Source of the DNA: Pseudomonas putida | Lineage (GTDB): Bacteria; Pseudomonadota; Gammaproteobacteria; Pseudomonadales; Pseudomonadaceae | NCBI RefSeq assembly: GCF_002741075.1 | Contig: NZ_CP016634.1 | Span: 1,504,501-1,568,500 of the forward strand | DNA length: 64,000 nucleotides | Reading direction: 5' to 3' | Part shown: positions 8,275-17,094 of the stretch, piece after piece | How positions within the stretch are numbered: position 1 is the first letter of the stretch | How the letters are laid out: every line of letters begins with the position of its first letter | Translations under genes and position numbers: made by a program | Notes under the pieces: generated by a model | The model's database searches: none | What the model saw: only the letters and a program-made list of their open reading frames with translations | What the model was told of the DNA's origin: nothing

Positions 8275-8919
8275 TCAACGCGCCTTGCGCAACGTCAGGT
8301 TGATCCGCCGCTCCCCCATCCTTGGGTGTACACCCGGCTTGATCGGCATCACCCCGTGATAGCGCAGCCGATCCTCACCGCCCCACACCAACACGTCGCC
8401 GTGGCTCAAGGGTATCCGTTGAGTCCGGTCCGAACGTTGCAGCCCACCGAATAGAAACACCGCCGGCAGCCCCAGGGACAGCGATACGATCGGCTGGCCG
8501 AAATCGCGCTCGTCGCGGTCTTGGTGCAGGGTCAGGCGGGTGCCGGGTACGTAGTGGTTGATCAGGCAGGCATCGGGGACGAAGCCGTCGAAGCCGGCCG
8601 CGCAGGCGGCGCGATCGGCAAGTACGAGCAATGCCTGGGGCATCGCTGGCCAGGGCAGGCCGGACTTGGGATCGGTGGGGCTGTAGCGGTAGCCCTGCTC
8701 ATCGCTGACCCAGCCCTGGGCGCCGCAGTTGGTCAGGGCCACGGCCATGTGCAGGCCACCGGGGGTGCGCATGTGCCGGAACGGCGCTGCGCGCAGCACC
8801 GGGCGCAGGGCATCGAGGATGGCCTCGACCTCAGCCAGGGCGAAGCCCGGCAGCAGCACGGTGTGGCTGGCCAGGCGTTGCGGCTGGGGGCCGAACAGGT
8901 CGAGGTCGGACTGGATCAT
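8275..8919 (-). CDS. alkB: AlkB alkylated-DNA repair dioxygenase
   Basis: Fe(II)/2-oxoglutarate dioxygenase that removes methyl groups from 1-methyladenine and 3-methylcytosine. The iron ligands H132 and D134 (LHQDRDE) and H188 (RYHGV) and the 2-oxoglutarate arginine in RRINLTLRKAR (R205, R211) are all present, as is NHYVPGTRL before the HxD motif. Its 214 residues match E. coli AlkB. It sits alone between the two curli operons, with REP elements on both sides; no ada partner is adjacent. Confidence 0.94.
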   Translation of the reverse strand: MIQSDLDLFGPQPQRLASHTVLLPGFALAEVEAILDALRPVLRAAPFRHMRTPGGLHMAVALTNCGAQGWVSDEQGYRYSPTDPKSGLPWPAMPQALLVLADRAACAAGFDGFVPDACLINHYVPGTRLTLHQDRDERDFGQPIVSLSLGLPAVFLFGGLQRSDRTQRIPLSHGDVLVWGGEDRLRYHGVMPIKPGVHPRMGERRINLTLRKAR

Positions 8920-9020
8920 GGGATGGCATCGGTTGGGTCTGCGCGCATTGTAATGCCGACGGCCTGTTCGCGGGCCAGTCGATGCGACGAACCGCCCGCC
9001 TGCGCGGTGTCAACGCTGAC

Positions 9021-9078
9021 GCATTCGCGGGTAAACCCGCTCCCACAAGAATTGCGCAAGGTTTACCCGCGAAGGGGG
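9021..9078. repeat. REP palindrome upstream of alkB
   Basis: Inverted cores TTCGCGGGTAAACCCGC and GGTTTACCCGCGAAGG flank a short loop. The 8920-9195 gap holds this repeat, the alkB promoter region and the csgA terminator. Confidence 0.8.
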
Positions 9079-9141
9079 CAGCGGCGACCTCAAGCCAAGC
9101 GCTGTGGCAGAAAAGAGGGGTTACCGCCAATGAAGGGGAAT

Positions 9142-9183
9142 AAAAAGGAACCGCGGCGCCAGGGAGAGGGAACACCGCGGTCC
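9142..9183 (-). terminator. Rho-independent-type terminator of the csgBA operon
   Basis: On the minus strand, ACCGCGG pairs with CCGCGGT around an 18-base loop and is followed by TTCCTTTTTATT. It lies directly after the csgA stop. Confidence 0.65.
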
Positions 9184-9195
9184 AAGGGGGACCCG

Positions 9196-10641
9196 CTACT
9201 GCTGGGTGACGATGGCAGTGTTGGTGCTGCCGTATTGGGTGATGGCGGCGTTCTGGTTCATGTTGCTCTGGGTGACGGTGGCCAGGTTGCCGGTGCCGCC
9301 CTGGGTGACATAGGCGACGTTGGCGACATCGCTCTGGGTGATGTTGGCCGTGTTGCCACTGCCATACAGCTGGTAGGTGTAGCTCTGGTTGCCCTGGCCG
9401 GACTGGTCGAGGTTGATGACGTTGCCGCTGCCGGCGCTCAGGCCCTCGGCGTAGTTGCCGCCGTCACGTTGGGCGGCGATGAGCAGGTTGTCGCTGCCGT
9501 TCTGTTCGAAGTACAGCTCGTTGTTGCCATCGACCTGGTTGGTTTCCATGGTGTTTCGGTTGCCTTTTTGCTCCAGCTTGGCCAACTGGTTCATGCCTTC
9601 CTGGTTGAAGTTGACGCTGTTGCCGTTGCCGTTTTGCTTGATCTGGGCTTTCTGGTCGCTGCCGAACTGGCCACCGAACTTCTCGCCCTTCCAGTTGCTG
9701 GCCATGACCTTGTTGCCATTGCCGATGGTGTCGATGGTCAGGCTGTGGTTGTCACCGGTCTGGTAGGTGAAGTGCAGGTTGTCCTTGCCGTTCTGGGTGA
9801 TGTCGACCACCGAGTTGTTGGTCTCGAACTGGTCCGACCAACTGGCGTTGCGCTGGCCGCTCTGGGACAGGTGGGCGGAGTTGGCCTCGCCGAAGCTCTG
9901 GTCGATGTAGCCTTCGTTGAGCTGACCTTGCTGATAGACACTGGCCTGGCTGGCGACCTGGGTGTCCTGCCACACCTCGACGGAGTGGCTGCTGCCGACC
10001 TGCTGGATGTCGAGGGTACCGCCCAGGCCGTTGCGCTGGTCGCCGTAGGCCCAGCTGGCCTGACCCTTCTGCTGGATACGGATGTCGCCGTTATCGTGGA
10101 GGATATGCTCGGAGGCGGCGGTGTTGCCGGTACCTTCCTGCATGATCTGGGCGCGGTTGTTGGTGCCGCCGATCAACTGCTCGACCACCGCATCGTTGGC
10201 ACTGCCTTGCTGAAGCGTGGTCGCCTGGGCCCCGGTCTGGAACTCCTGGAACACCTTGGACATGTTGCCGGTGCCTTGCTGGACCTGCAGCACCTGGTTG
10301 TCCTGGCCCAGCGACTGGCTGGAGAAGTTGTCGTTGAGGGTGCCGCCGGAGCGCTGGATGGTCTTGCTGCCGTTCTCCATGATCTGGTCGGCGTAGCCGG
10401 CGTTGTAGGAGCCGGTGGCGCTCTGGCTGATGTCGCTGGTGCTGGAGTCCTGCACGGCGAGGTGGTTGTGGCCCTGGCCGGTCTGGTCCTGGGTGACCGA
10501 GGCGTAGGGGGCGACGGCCTGCAGGACTTCGGCGATGTTCGCCTTGCCCTGCTGGTTCTGAGTCGAGGTGCTGTCATCGGCCATGACCTGGCCGGCGATC
10601 GCCAGGACAACGGCGGCGCTTAAGGGAGCGAGCTTGAACAT
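9196..10641 (-). CDS. csgA: Major curlin CsgA, long form with about 20 curlin repeats
   Basis: Secreted amyloid fibre subunit, 481 residues with a signal peptide (about 1-20, ending VMA). The rest is made of roughly 20 imperfect 22-residue curlin units of the type Q-x-G-x-x-N-x-A-x-I-x-Q, for example SGNTANITQSDVANVAYVTQ, ending in IVTQQ. E. coli CsgA has 151 residues and five repeats, so this is an extended version, as also seen in other pseudomonads. The ATG at 10641 has GGAGG seven bases upstream; a longer frame starting at 10692 would run into csgB. Minus-strand gene behind csgB, 16 bases after it. Confidence 0.92.
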   Translation of the reverse strand: MFKLAPLSAAVVLAIAGQVMADDSTSTQNQQGKANIAEVLQAVAPYASVTQDQTGQGHNHLAVQDSSTSDISQSATGSYNAGYADQIMENGSKTIQRSGGTLNDNFSSQSLGQDNQVLQVQQGTGNMSKVFQEFQTGAQATTLQQGSANDAVVEQLIGGTNNRAQIMQEGTGNTAASEHILHDNGDIRIQQKGQASWAYGDQRNGLGGTLDIQQVGSSHSVEVWQDTQVASQASVYQQGQLNEGYIDQSFGEANSAHLSQSGQRNASWSDQFETNNSVVDITQNGKDNLHFTYQTGDNHSLTIDTIGNGNKVMASNWKGEKFGGQFGSDQKAQIKQNGNGNSVNFNQEGMNQLAKLEQKGNRNTMETNQVDGNNELYFEQNGSDNLLIAAQRDGGNYAEGLSAGSGNVINLDQSGQGNQSYTYQLYGSGNTANITQSDVANVAYVTQGGTGNLATVTQSNMNQNAAITQYGSTNTAIVTQQ

Positions 10642-10657
10642 GGTGGTGCCTCCAGGT

Positions 10658-11140
10658 CTAACGGTATTGAGTGATCTGAACATGTTGGCCATTGCCAGCC
10701 TGGGTCACGGCGCTGGTCAGCCCCGTGCCGCTCTGCTGGATGCTGGCGGTGTTGTAGTTGCCGAACTGCTCGATCGACGCGCTGTTGTTGCTACCGCTCT
10801 GGCGGATGGCAGCGTTGTTGCCCTGGCCCTGTTGCACGATCGAGGCCATCAGGTCGCTGCCTTCCTGCAGGATGTACGCCTCCTGCGCCCCCCCGGCCTG
10901 GACGATCCGGCCCAGCAGGGCCTGACCGTTCTGGTCGAGGGCGGCGCGGTTGCCCGAACCTTGCTGCTCGATGACCGCCATCTGGCCGGCACCTGCCGGG
11001 ATCAGACGCACGATCACCGGTTCTCCCAGGTCGTTGCCGAGCGCAAGGTCGGCGTTGTCCATCAGGTCGTCGGCCCAGCTGGGCTGGAGGGCCTGGCCCG
11101 CCAGGGCCAGGCAGAGCAGCAGTGGATTCAGGCGTTTCAT
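10658..11140 (-). CDS. csgB: Minor curlin / nucleator CsgB
   Basis: A 160-residue curlin with a signal peptide (residues 1-23, ending SWA), a 40-residue linker and about five curlin units (for example NNAAIRQSGSNNSASIEQFG). CsgB nucleates CsgA polymerisation at the cell surface with CsgF. It precedes csgA by 16 bases and follows the 743-residue secreted protein gene by 15 bases, so all are in one operon. Confidence 0.9.
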   Translation of the reverse strand: MKRLNPLLLCLALAGQALQPSWADDLMDNADLALGNDLGEPVIVRLIPAGAGQMAVIEQQGSGNRAALDQNGQALLGRIVQAGGAQEAYILQEGSDLMASIVQQGQGNNAAIRQSGSNNSASIEQFGNYNTASIQQSGTGLTSAVTQAGNGQHVQITQYR

Positions 11141-11155
11141 GGCGGCCTCCCGGGC

Positions 11156-13387
11156 TTACTGCAGCCTGACCGGCACGGTGCGAACAGTGCCTTGGCTGGT
11201 ACGGATGGTCGCTGACGGCGTGGCGGTCGGTACCAGGGTGGTGCTGTTGCTCACGATCACCCGCCAGCGTCCGGTCAGTGGTACTGCGGTGCTGCCCAGG
11301 GTCACCAGACCGTTACGGGTGGTCACCTGCACCGTGACGGTGTTGCCGGTGGTCACCGAGGACGTGCCGCTGATGTCCCAGTTGTAACGGTTGTTGGAAC
11401 GTGCGGTGACGGTTGCCGCGGTGACCGTGAGGGTCTCGGTCGGCGGCTTGGGCGACACTTGCACGGTGACGGTGCCATTGCCGGATAGCGCGCCGATCGA
11501 GTCACGCGCCACGTAGGTGAACGTGGTGGTGAACGGCGCGGTGACCGTGGCCGGTGGCGTGTAGGTAACCGTGGTGCCGTTGTGGCTGACCGTGCCGCGA
11601 CCGACCGGAGGCTGAGTGACACTGGCCACGGCCAGCGGCAGGTTGCCTTCAGGGTCAGTGTCGTTGGCCAGCACGTTGATGGTCAGCGGTACGCCCAGGG
11701 TCGCCACGCTGTCGGCGACAGCGGTCGGTGCACGGTTGGGCACGACGTTGACGGTCACCGTGGCCGGTTCGGACTTCAGCCCTTTGGCGTCCTGGGCGCG
11801 GTAGCTGAAGATCGCCGGGAAGGCCGTGGTGGCACCGACAGGCGGGGTATAGGTCACCGACGTGGTGCCATTGAGAGCCACCGTCCCCAGGCCTGTACCC
11901 GGTTGGGTGAGGTCGGTGATGGTCAGCGGCATGTCGCCATCGGGGTCGGTGTCGTTGGTCAGCAGGTTGAGGGTCAGCGGCACGCCGACACTGGTCCCGC
12001 CGACATCGGCCTGGGCCAGCGGCGGTTGGTTCTCGGCCGTGACCGGCGCATTACCGACCACCGTCACCGGCTCGACGTCACTGCCGCCACGGGCGGATTT
12101 GACCGTCACGGTGGCAGGGGGCTGGGTCAGATCGGTGACGGTCAGGGTCTGCAGCGTGCCGGACTTGGACAGGCGCCCATAGCCCTGGGCGACTAGGTCC
12201 GGTATCTGCACTTCATCACTGGAGCTGGCTTCGATCACCAGGCGTTTGCTGGCCCAGTCGAAGCGGGCGGTACTAACTTTCACCACGTCGCTGAGCTTGC
12301 TCGACAACGCCGTTGGCCGGGTACCGCCTGCGGTGCTGCTGGCGGTGACCACCACCACCGAAGGCGGTGCGGTCTGGTTCAACTGCTGGCTGAAGAACAG
12401 TCCGCTGTTGTCGGATAACAGGTTGAACTCGCAAGGCGAGGGTGGGCTGCCGACCAACGCCAGGCCATAGCGCATGCACAGGCTGGCATCGCTCGGTGCC
12501 TTGGCGAACACCTCGACGCGGGTACCGTTGCCGTTACGTTGATAGGTGGCACGCTCCAGGTTCACAGGTGTCTGCGCGCGTGGGTCGAGCACTTTGCCCG
12601 AGAGCGTGAACACGTTGGTCTGGATGTGTCCGGCCGGGCCGTCGATGGCCACGAAGTTGGTATTGAACGGGCTGCCGGTCACTGCCTCGGTGATATTGGG
12701 GTCGCCGATGAAGGTCTCGGTGGCGCCGGTGTCCGGGTTGAGCTCGGTATAGAAGCCCGTGGCGCTGCGCAGGAACGGCCCGATGTCGCCTTTGAGCGCG
12801 CCGCTGAAGTCACCCGGCGCGCCAATGCCGATGTCGCGGGTGATGTTGATCGCGCGCCGGCCGGGGGTGTTGACGACCACGGTTTCGACGCCGTAGGGGT
12901 GGGTGATGCGGTAGGTGCCGGCGGTCGGTACCGAGGCGCGGATGCGGATCCGGGCGAAGCTTTGCTGGTCGCCATCGACCGGGTTCTCGGCGGCGAAGGC
13001 CGCTTCGATGCCCGCGACGTAGACTTCCAGTTCATAGCCGCTGTTGCCCACGGCAGGAATCGAGGTTTCGGCCAGGAACCAGAACATCTCCGGCGGCCAG
13101 TTGTCCGGGAACACCAGCGGCAGCGTGTCGTCATACACGCCCGGCTCCGGCAGCAAGGTGCACATGTAGGCAGGTGCTCCGGGTGCGCCAGGTGCCCGTG
13201 AGCTAGTAGCACGCGACTGGCACAGCTCCAGCGACAGTTCGCTGGCGTCCTTGTACCACATCGGATAACCGCCGGTGGCCAGGGTGTAGGGGCCTGGATC
13301 GACCTCGGTGAGCGCAGCCGATACCGCGCCGCTGAGAGAGAGGGAAAGCCCGGCGGCGTAAAGTGCCCGGCGTGGCCAAGTGTTCAT
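11156..13387 (-). CDS. Secreted protein with curli-operon N-domain and Ig-like repeats
   Basis: A 743-residue exported protein with a signal peptide ending near SAVSAA. Residues from about 25 to 320 form a domain shared with the next gene upstream (PYGVET, RRAIN.TRDIGIG, LKGDIGPFLRS, EAVTGSPFNTNFV). The middle has a region with the phrase SSDEVQIPDLVAQGYGRL, and the C-terminal third has two cadherin-like/Ig-like units, each with an NDTDP-type motif (NLLTNDTDPDGD, NVLANDTDPEGN) and a YTPP strand, then a final beta domain. The family has no function that I recognise. The place between its paralog and csgB suggests a surface or fibre-associated partner of curli. Start ATG 13387 has AGGAGG upstream. 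Confidence 0.75.
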   Translation of the reverse strand: MNTWPRRALYAAGLSLSLSGAVSAALTEVDPGPYTLATGGYPMWYKDASELSLELCQSRATSSRAPGAPGAPAYMCTLLPEPGVYDDTLPLVFPDNWPPEMFWFLAETSIPAVGNSGYELEVYVAGIEAAFAAENPVDGDQQSFARIRIRASVPTAGTYRITHPYGVETVVVNTPGRRAINITRDIGIGAPGDFSGALKGDIGPFLRSATGFYTELNPDTGATETFIGDPNITEAVTGSPFNTNFVAIDGPAGHIQTNVFTLSGKVLDPRAQTPVNLERATYQRNGNGTRVEVFAKAPSDASLCMRYGLALVGSPPSPCEFNLLSDNSGLFFSQQLNQTAPPSVVVVTASSTAGGTRPTALSSKLSDVVKVSTARFDWASKRLVIEASSSDEVQIPDLVAQGYGRLSKSGTLQTLTVTDLTQPPATVTVKSARGGSDVEPVTVVGNAPVTAENQPPLAQADVGGTSVGVPLTLNLLTNDTDPDGDMPLTITDLTQPGTGLGTVALNGTTSVTYTPPVGATTAFPAIFSYRAQDAKGLKSEPATVTVNVVPNRAPTAVADSVATLGVPLTINVLANDTDPEGNLPLAVASVTQPPVGRGTVSHNGTTVTYTPPATVTAPFTTTFTYVARDSIGALSGNGTVTVQVSPKPPTETLTVTAATVTARSNNRYNWDISGTSSVTTGNTVTVQVTTRNGLVTLGSTAVPLTGRWRVIVSNSTTLVPTATPSATIRTSQGTVRTVPVRLQ

Positions 13388-13419
13388 GCTGCCTCCTTGA
13401 AGGCGGAGCCTTTGTCTGT

Positions 13420-14766
13420 TCATGGCACCAGCACCACGTCTTCGCTGTCGCTACCGCCGTTGTCGCTGGTGACTTGCACCTTCGCGGGCGGAATCGGCGA
13501 GAGCCCTGTGCTCAATGTCTTCACCGCGCCGTTGCCGGAGAGGCTGCCGATCAGCGTGCCGTTGCCGGTGCGGGCGACCATGGCGGGCGGCGAGGTCTCG
13601 TCGCTGCTGCTGGCGACCAGGGTCAGCTGGCCGCTGGCCAAGCTGTATTCGGCACGGGTTATCGTCACCAGGTCGGTCAGCGGCAGGTTCGCGCTGGTGG
13701 CGGTGCTGGTGGGGATGGCCACGCTGTTGTCCGCGGTGACGGTCATGGTGGTTGGCAGCGTCGGGTCGAGCGTCGACTGGGCGTACCAGGTGCCGGTCTT
13801 GTTGGCCTCGGTCAGCGGCAGGTTGGGCGACTGGCTGGTGAGGTTCACGGCGGCCGGAGGTGGGGGCGCCAGGACGAAGACATCTTGCTGGGCGCGCAGG
13901 TCGCCGTTTTCGGTGTGCTTGGAATAGGTGCTGCGCTGGGGCAGCAACGGGGTCGGTAGATTGACCGTGGAGAGTTTGCCGGACACCGCGAACAGTTCGG
14001 TGCGCAGGTCGATGCCATTGGGGCCTTCGATCCGCACGAAGTTGGTGTTGAACGGGCTGCCGGTCACGGCTTCGTTGAGGTTCGGGTCGCCGATGAACCG
14101 CTCGCTCGCCCCGGTGCTGGGGTTGGTTTCGGTGTACGGCCCATTGACGCTGCGCAGGAACGGCCCGATGTCACCCTTGAGCGCCCCGGTGAAATTGCCG
14201 GGCGAGCCGATGCCGATGTCGCGGGTCATGTTGATCGCCCGCCGGCCCGGGGTGGCCACGTCGAACACCTCGACGCCGTAGGGGTGGGTGATGATGTAGG
14301 TGCCAGCGGTGGGCACATCGACGCGGATGCGCACGCGGGCGAAGCTGATTTGGTCGCCTTCGAGAGGGTCGCCACCGCCGAACGCGGCTTCGATCGCCGA
14401 GACGTACCCCAGGTTGACCCCGCGGGCGGCGTCATTGATTGCGGCATCGGCGGTGAACCAGAACGCCTCGTCAGGGAAGTTGCTGGGGAAGACGATTGGC
14501 TGGGTGTCGTCGAACACGCCCGGGGTCGGCAGCAGGGTGCACATGTACGACGGCGCACCAGGCGCCCCGGCCACCCGCGAGCTCACCGCCTTGGTCAGGC
14601 ACAGGTCCAGTACCCGGCCATGGGTGTCCTGGTACCACGCGGCGAAGCCGCCGTTTTCCGGTGTGTAGGTGCCCTGGTCGACCGCATTGAGGGCGGCCTG
14701 GGCGGGAAGCTGGAGCATGCTGGCGAAGATCGCCACTGCCAGCGGGTGGGGTATCGGTCGGTGCAT
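13420..14766 (-). CDS. Secreted protein, short paralog of the following curli-operon gene
   Basis: A 448-residue exported protein with a signal peptide ending PAQAA. Residues of about 25-290 match the N-terminal domain of the 743-residue neighbour almost phrase by phrase (APGAPSYMCTLLP, THPYGVE, TRDIGIGSPGNF, KGDIGPFLRS, NEAVTGSPFNTNFV). The C-terminal part has SSDETSPPAMVARTGNGTLIG, also shared, but it ends before the Ig-like repeats. First gene of the minus-strand operon, with a GGAGGG ribosome site and a perfect sigma-54 promoter 56-70 bases upstream. Function unknown; a curli-associated surface factor is the simplest inference. Confidence 0.75.
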   Translation of the reverse strand: MHRPIPHPLAVAIFASMLQLPAQAALNAVDQGTYTPENGGFAAWYQDTHGRVLDLCLTKAVSSRVAGAPGAPSYMCTLLPTPGVFDDTQPIVFPSNFPDEAFWFTADAAINDAARGVNLGYVSAIEAAFGGGDPLEGDQISFARVRIRVDVPTAGTYIITHPYGVEVFDVATPGRRAINMTRDIGIGSPGNFTGALKGDIGPFLRSVNGPYTETNPSTGASERFIGDPNLNEAVTGSPFNTNFVRIEGPNGIDLRTELFAVSGKLSTVNLPTPLLPQRSTYSKHTENGDLRAQQDVFVLAPPPPAAVNLTSQSPNLPLTEANKTGTWYAQSTLDPTLPTTMTVTADNSVAIPTSTATSANLPLTDLVTITRAEYSLASGQLTLVASSSDETSPPAMVARTGNGTLIGSLSGNGAVKTLSTGLSPIPPAKVQVTSDNGGSDSEDVVLVP

Positions 14767-14821
14767 GAGTCAAACCCTCCTGCAAACGAGCCCATCGGGT
14801 GGGGCGTCTGCACAGGGATCG

Positions 14822-14836
14822 GCAACAGCCGTGCCA
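14822..14836 (-). promoter_or_regulatory. Perfect sigma-54 (-24/-12) promoter of the curli structural operon
   Basis: Minus strand reads TGGCACGGCTGTTGC, an exact match to TGGCACG-N4-TTGC. The start codon at 14766 is about 45 bases past the expected transcription start. The rest of the 14767-15179 gap holds a weak REP-like pair (near 14972-15025), a dyad at 15119-15135 and the ribosome site of the activator gene. Confidence 0.82.
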
Positions 14837-15118
14837 CTTTTCTGATATTGCGCTGCAGGCCTTGTGGGACGTGGCTTTGGTGGATCCTCCAGAGCACTTC
14901 TGGGCCAAGCGGTGGTGGGCTGAGTCCCCCAGCATTGGGGAATTGGGGCGCGTGGTGTGGGGCGTTCTGTGCGTGGGTGAACCCGCTTCTCGACTGGCGT
15001 GATCGTGGTGGACGCGGGTTCATTCGTGAAAAGGCGTGCGCACAGATCGCCAGTGCCTTTACGTAAACGTAAGCTTTGTGCCAACCTGCCTCCCAACCGG
15101 ATGACGGCCCGGGGATTC

Positions 15119-15135
15119 TGACGCACACTGCAACA
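15119..15135. promoter_or_regulatory. Candidate activator-binding dyad upstream of the sigma-54 regulator gene
   Basis: TGACGCACACTGCAACA, a 7-3-7 dyad that differs by three bases from the dyad at 24056-24072 before qhpA. It lies 45 bases before the regulator start and 283 bases from the -24 element of the divergent curli promoter. Confidence 0.45.
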
Positions 15136-15179
15136 AGTCCCGGAGCCCTTCCCCCGTGGGGGCACAGCTGGAGTAAACG

Positions 15180-17093
15180 ATGGCGCGACAATTCCCAATA
15201 ACAAACGCCTCCGACCCTTTGCAGGAATCCCGCCAGGCCCGGCTCAAGCTGGCCAACGAGGGCGAACTGCCCTCCGGGATGCTGCGCGAGGAGATCGATG
15301 CCTCCTGGCGTCGTAGCCTTGGCCATGGCCTGGACTGCCTGCAGGACGAACAAGTGGGCTTGGGCACCCGGCCGGGGCATGACCTGCGCTCGCTGCTCGA
15401 GCACAACCGCTTGCTGATCGACGCGGTGGCCCCGGAGCTCGATTACCTGGTCAAGCGCCAGGGCAAGAGCGGCATCGTCATCCTCGGTGACGCCCAGGCC
15501 AACGTTCTGGCCATCGAGGGCCAGACCCACGTACTCGGCCGCGAGGGCCTGCGTGACCTGCACCCTGGCAGTTGCTGGAGCGAGGCGCTACGCGGCACCA
15601 ATGCCATCGGCACGGCGGTGGTCGAAGGCCGCCCGACGCTGATCAACTGTGGCGAACACTACCTGGACCGGCTGAGCCCGTTCTCGTGCACCTCGGTCCC
15701 CCTGCGTGACCCGCGCGGGGAAGTGATCGGCGTGCTGGACATCACCCGCGAAGGGGTGATGACCCAACCCCAGGACAACCTCTCCACCCTGATGCTCGCT
15801 GCCGGCAACATCGAAAGCCGGCTGTTCGGCCTGTGTCACCCCGAGCACCTGGTGCTGGCTTTCCACAGTCGCCCGCAATACCTCACCAGTGCCTGGCAGG
15901 GGCTGTTGGCCCTGAGCCTGGATGGCGAAGTGCTGGCGGCCAACGACAACGCCTGCCAGTTGTTGCAGGTCTCGCGCCAGGCGTTGATCGGCCGGCGCAG
16001 CAGCGATTTGCTCGGCGAACGCTCACCGGCCTTCATCGCCCGCCTGTGGCAGGGTGGGGTCAGCAGTGTGCAGACCGCCAAGGGCGAGTTTTTCTTCCGC
16101 GCCCTGCAACTGCCTCGTCACGGCAACCTCGGCGTCAGCGTGGCGCCTGGCAAACCCCTCAATTCGAACAAGTCCCCGGCCCTGGAAGCCCTGGCCGGCG
16201 GCGATGCGCGCCTGGCCCGAAGCCTGCGCATGGCGCGTCAGGGCCTGGTCAGTGGCCTGCCGGTGTTGCTGCTGGGCGAGACCGGCACCGGCAAGGAAGT
16301 GGCTGCCCGCGCCTTGCACCAGGCCAGCCCGCGCGCCGACAAACCCTTCGTTGCCGTCAACTGTGCGGCGATCCCCGAGGGGCTGATCGAGTCCGAACTG
16401 TTCGGCTACCGCGAGGGCGCCTTTACCGGCTCGCGCCGCGGCGGCATGGTCGGGCGCCTGATGCAGGCCCACGGCGGCACGTTGTTCCTCGACGAGATCG
16501 GCGACATGCCCCTGGCCCTGCAGGCACGACTGCTGCGGGTGCTGCAGGAGCGCCGAGTGGCCCCGTTGGGCGCCGGTGAGGAGCAGGACATCGACGTGGC
16601 GTTGATCTGCGCCACCCACCGTGACCTCAAGCGCCTGGTGGCCGAACAGCATTTTCGCGAGGACCTGTACTACCGGGTCAACGGCGTCTCCCTGCGCCTG
16701 CCGGCGCTGCGCGAGCGGGACGATCTGGCGAGCATCGTCGAGGGGCTGCTGGACAAGTTCGGCGCCAAGGGCGTGACCCTCGACCCGGCCTTGGCCGAGC
16801 TGCTCGAGGGCTTTGACTGGCCGGGCAACATCCGCCAGCTGGAAATGGTGCTGCGCACCGCCCTGGCCATGCGCGAGGAGGGTGAGCAGGTGCTGAGCCT
16901 GGAGCACCTGACCGACTGCCTGCTGGACGAGCTTGCCAGCGGCGCGGTGCCCTCCGGCAGCCTGCGTGAAAACGAGCTGGAACTGATCCGTGGGGCGTTG
17001 ACCCGGCACCAAGGCAATGTTTCTGCCGCTGCCGAAGCCTTGGGCATCAGCCGGGCCACGCTGTACCGCAAGCTCAAGCACCTGCGCAGCTGA
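15180..17093 (+). CDS. Sigma-54-dependent activator of the AcoR type, probable qhp regulator
   Basis: A 637-residue enhancer-binding protein. An N-terminal AcoR-like and GAF region occupies about residues 1-210, a PAS-like segment about 235-310, the AAA+ domain about 330-560 (Walker A GETGTGKE near 366, Walker [12 protein letters not shown]) and a Fis-type helix-turn-helix is at the end ([21 protein letters not shown]). The sigma-54 contact loop reads GAFTGS rather than GAFTGA. The ABC exporter gene qhpF begins one base after its stop, so it leads the maturation operon. Both divergent promoters of the amine dehydrogenase region carry sigma-54 elements, which fits this protein as their activator. 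The described Paracoccus system uses an AraC-type QhpR instead. The inducer is probably an amine or its aldehyde, but nothing in the sequence proves it. Confidence 0.88.
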   Translation: MARQFPITNASDPLQESRQARLKLANEGELPSGMLREEIDASWRRSLGHGLDCLQDEQVGLGTRPGHDLRSLLEHNRLLIDAVAPELDYLVKRQGKSGIVILGDAQANVLAIEGQTHVLGREGLRDLHPGSCWSEALRGTNAIGTAVVEGRPTLINCGEHYLDRLSPFSCTSVPLRDPRGEVIGVLDITREGVMTQPQDNLSTLMLAAGNIESRLFGLCHPEHLVLAFHSRPQYLTSAWQGLLALSLDGEVLAANDNACQLLQVSRQALIGRRSSDLLGERSPAFIARLWQGGVSSVQTAKGEFFFRALQLPRHGNLGVSVAPGKPLNSNKSPALEALAGGDARLARSLRMARQGLVSGLPVLLLGETGTGKEVAARALHQASPRADKPFVAVNCAAIPEGLIESELFGYREGAFTGSRRGGMVGRLMQAHGGTLFLDEIGDMPLALQARLLRVLQERRVAPLGAGEEQDIDVALICATHRDLKRLVAEQHFREDLYYRVNGVSLRLPALRERDDLASIVEGLLDKFGAKGVTLDPALAELLEGFDWPGNIRQLEMVLRTALAMREEGEQVLSLEHLTDCLLDELASGAVPSGSLRENELELIRGALTRHQGNVSAAAEALGISRATLYRKLKHLRS

Positions 17094-17094
17094 C

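Noticed and set aside
8521..10623. 700-residue open frame on the plus strand, opposite csgA and alkB
   Set aside because: It is antisense to two well-supported genes and its hydrophobic repeats mirror the curlin repeats on the other strand.
15069..15083. Minus-strand TGGCACA-N4-TTAC as a second promoter for the curli operon
   Set aside because: The -12 half lacks the required GC, and the perfect element at 14822 is better placed.
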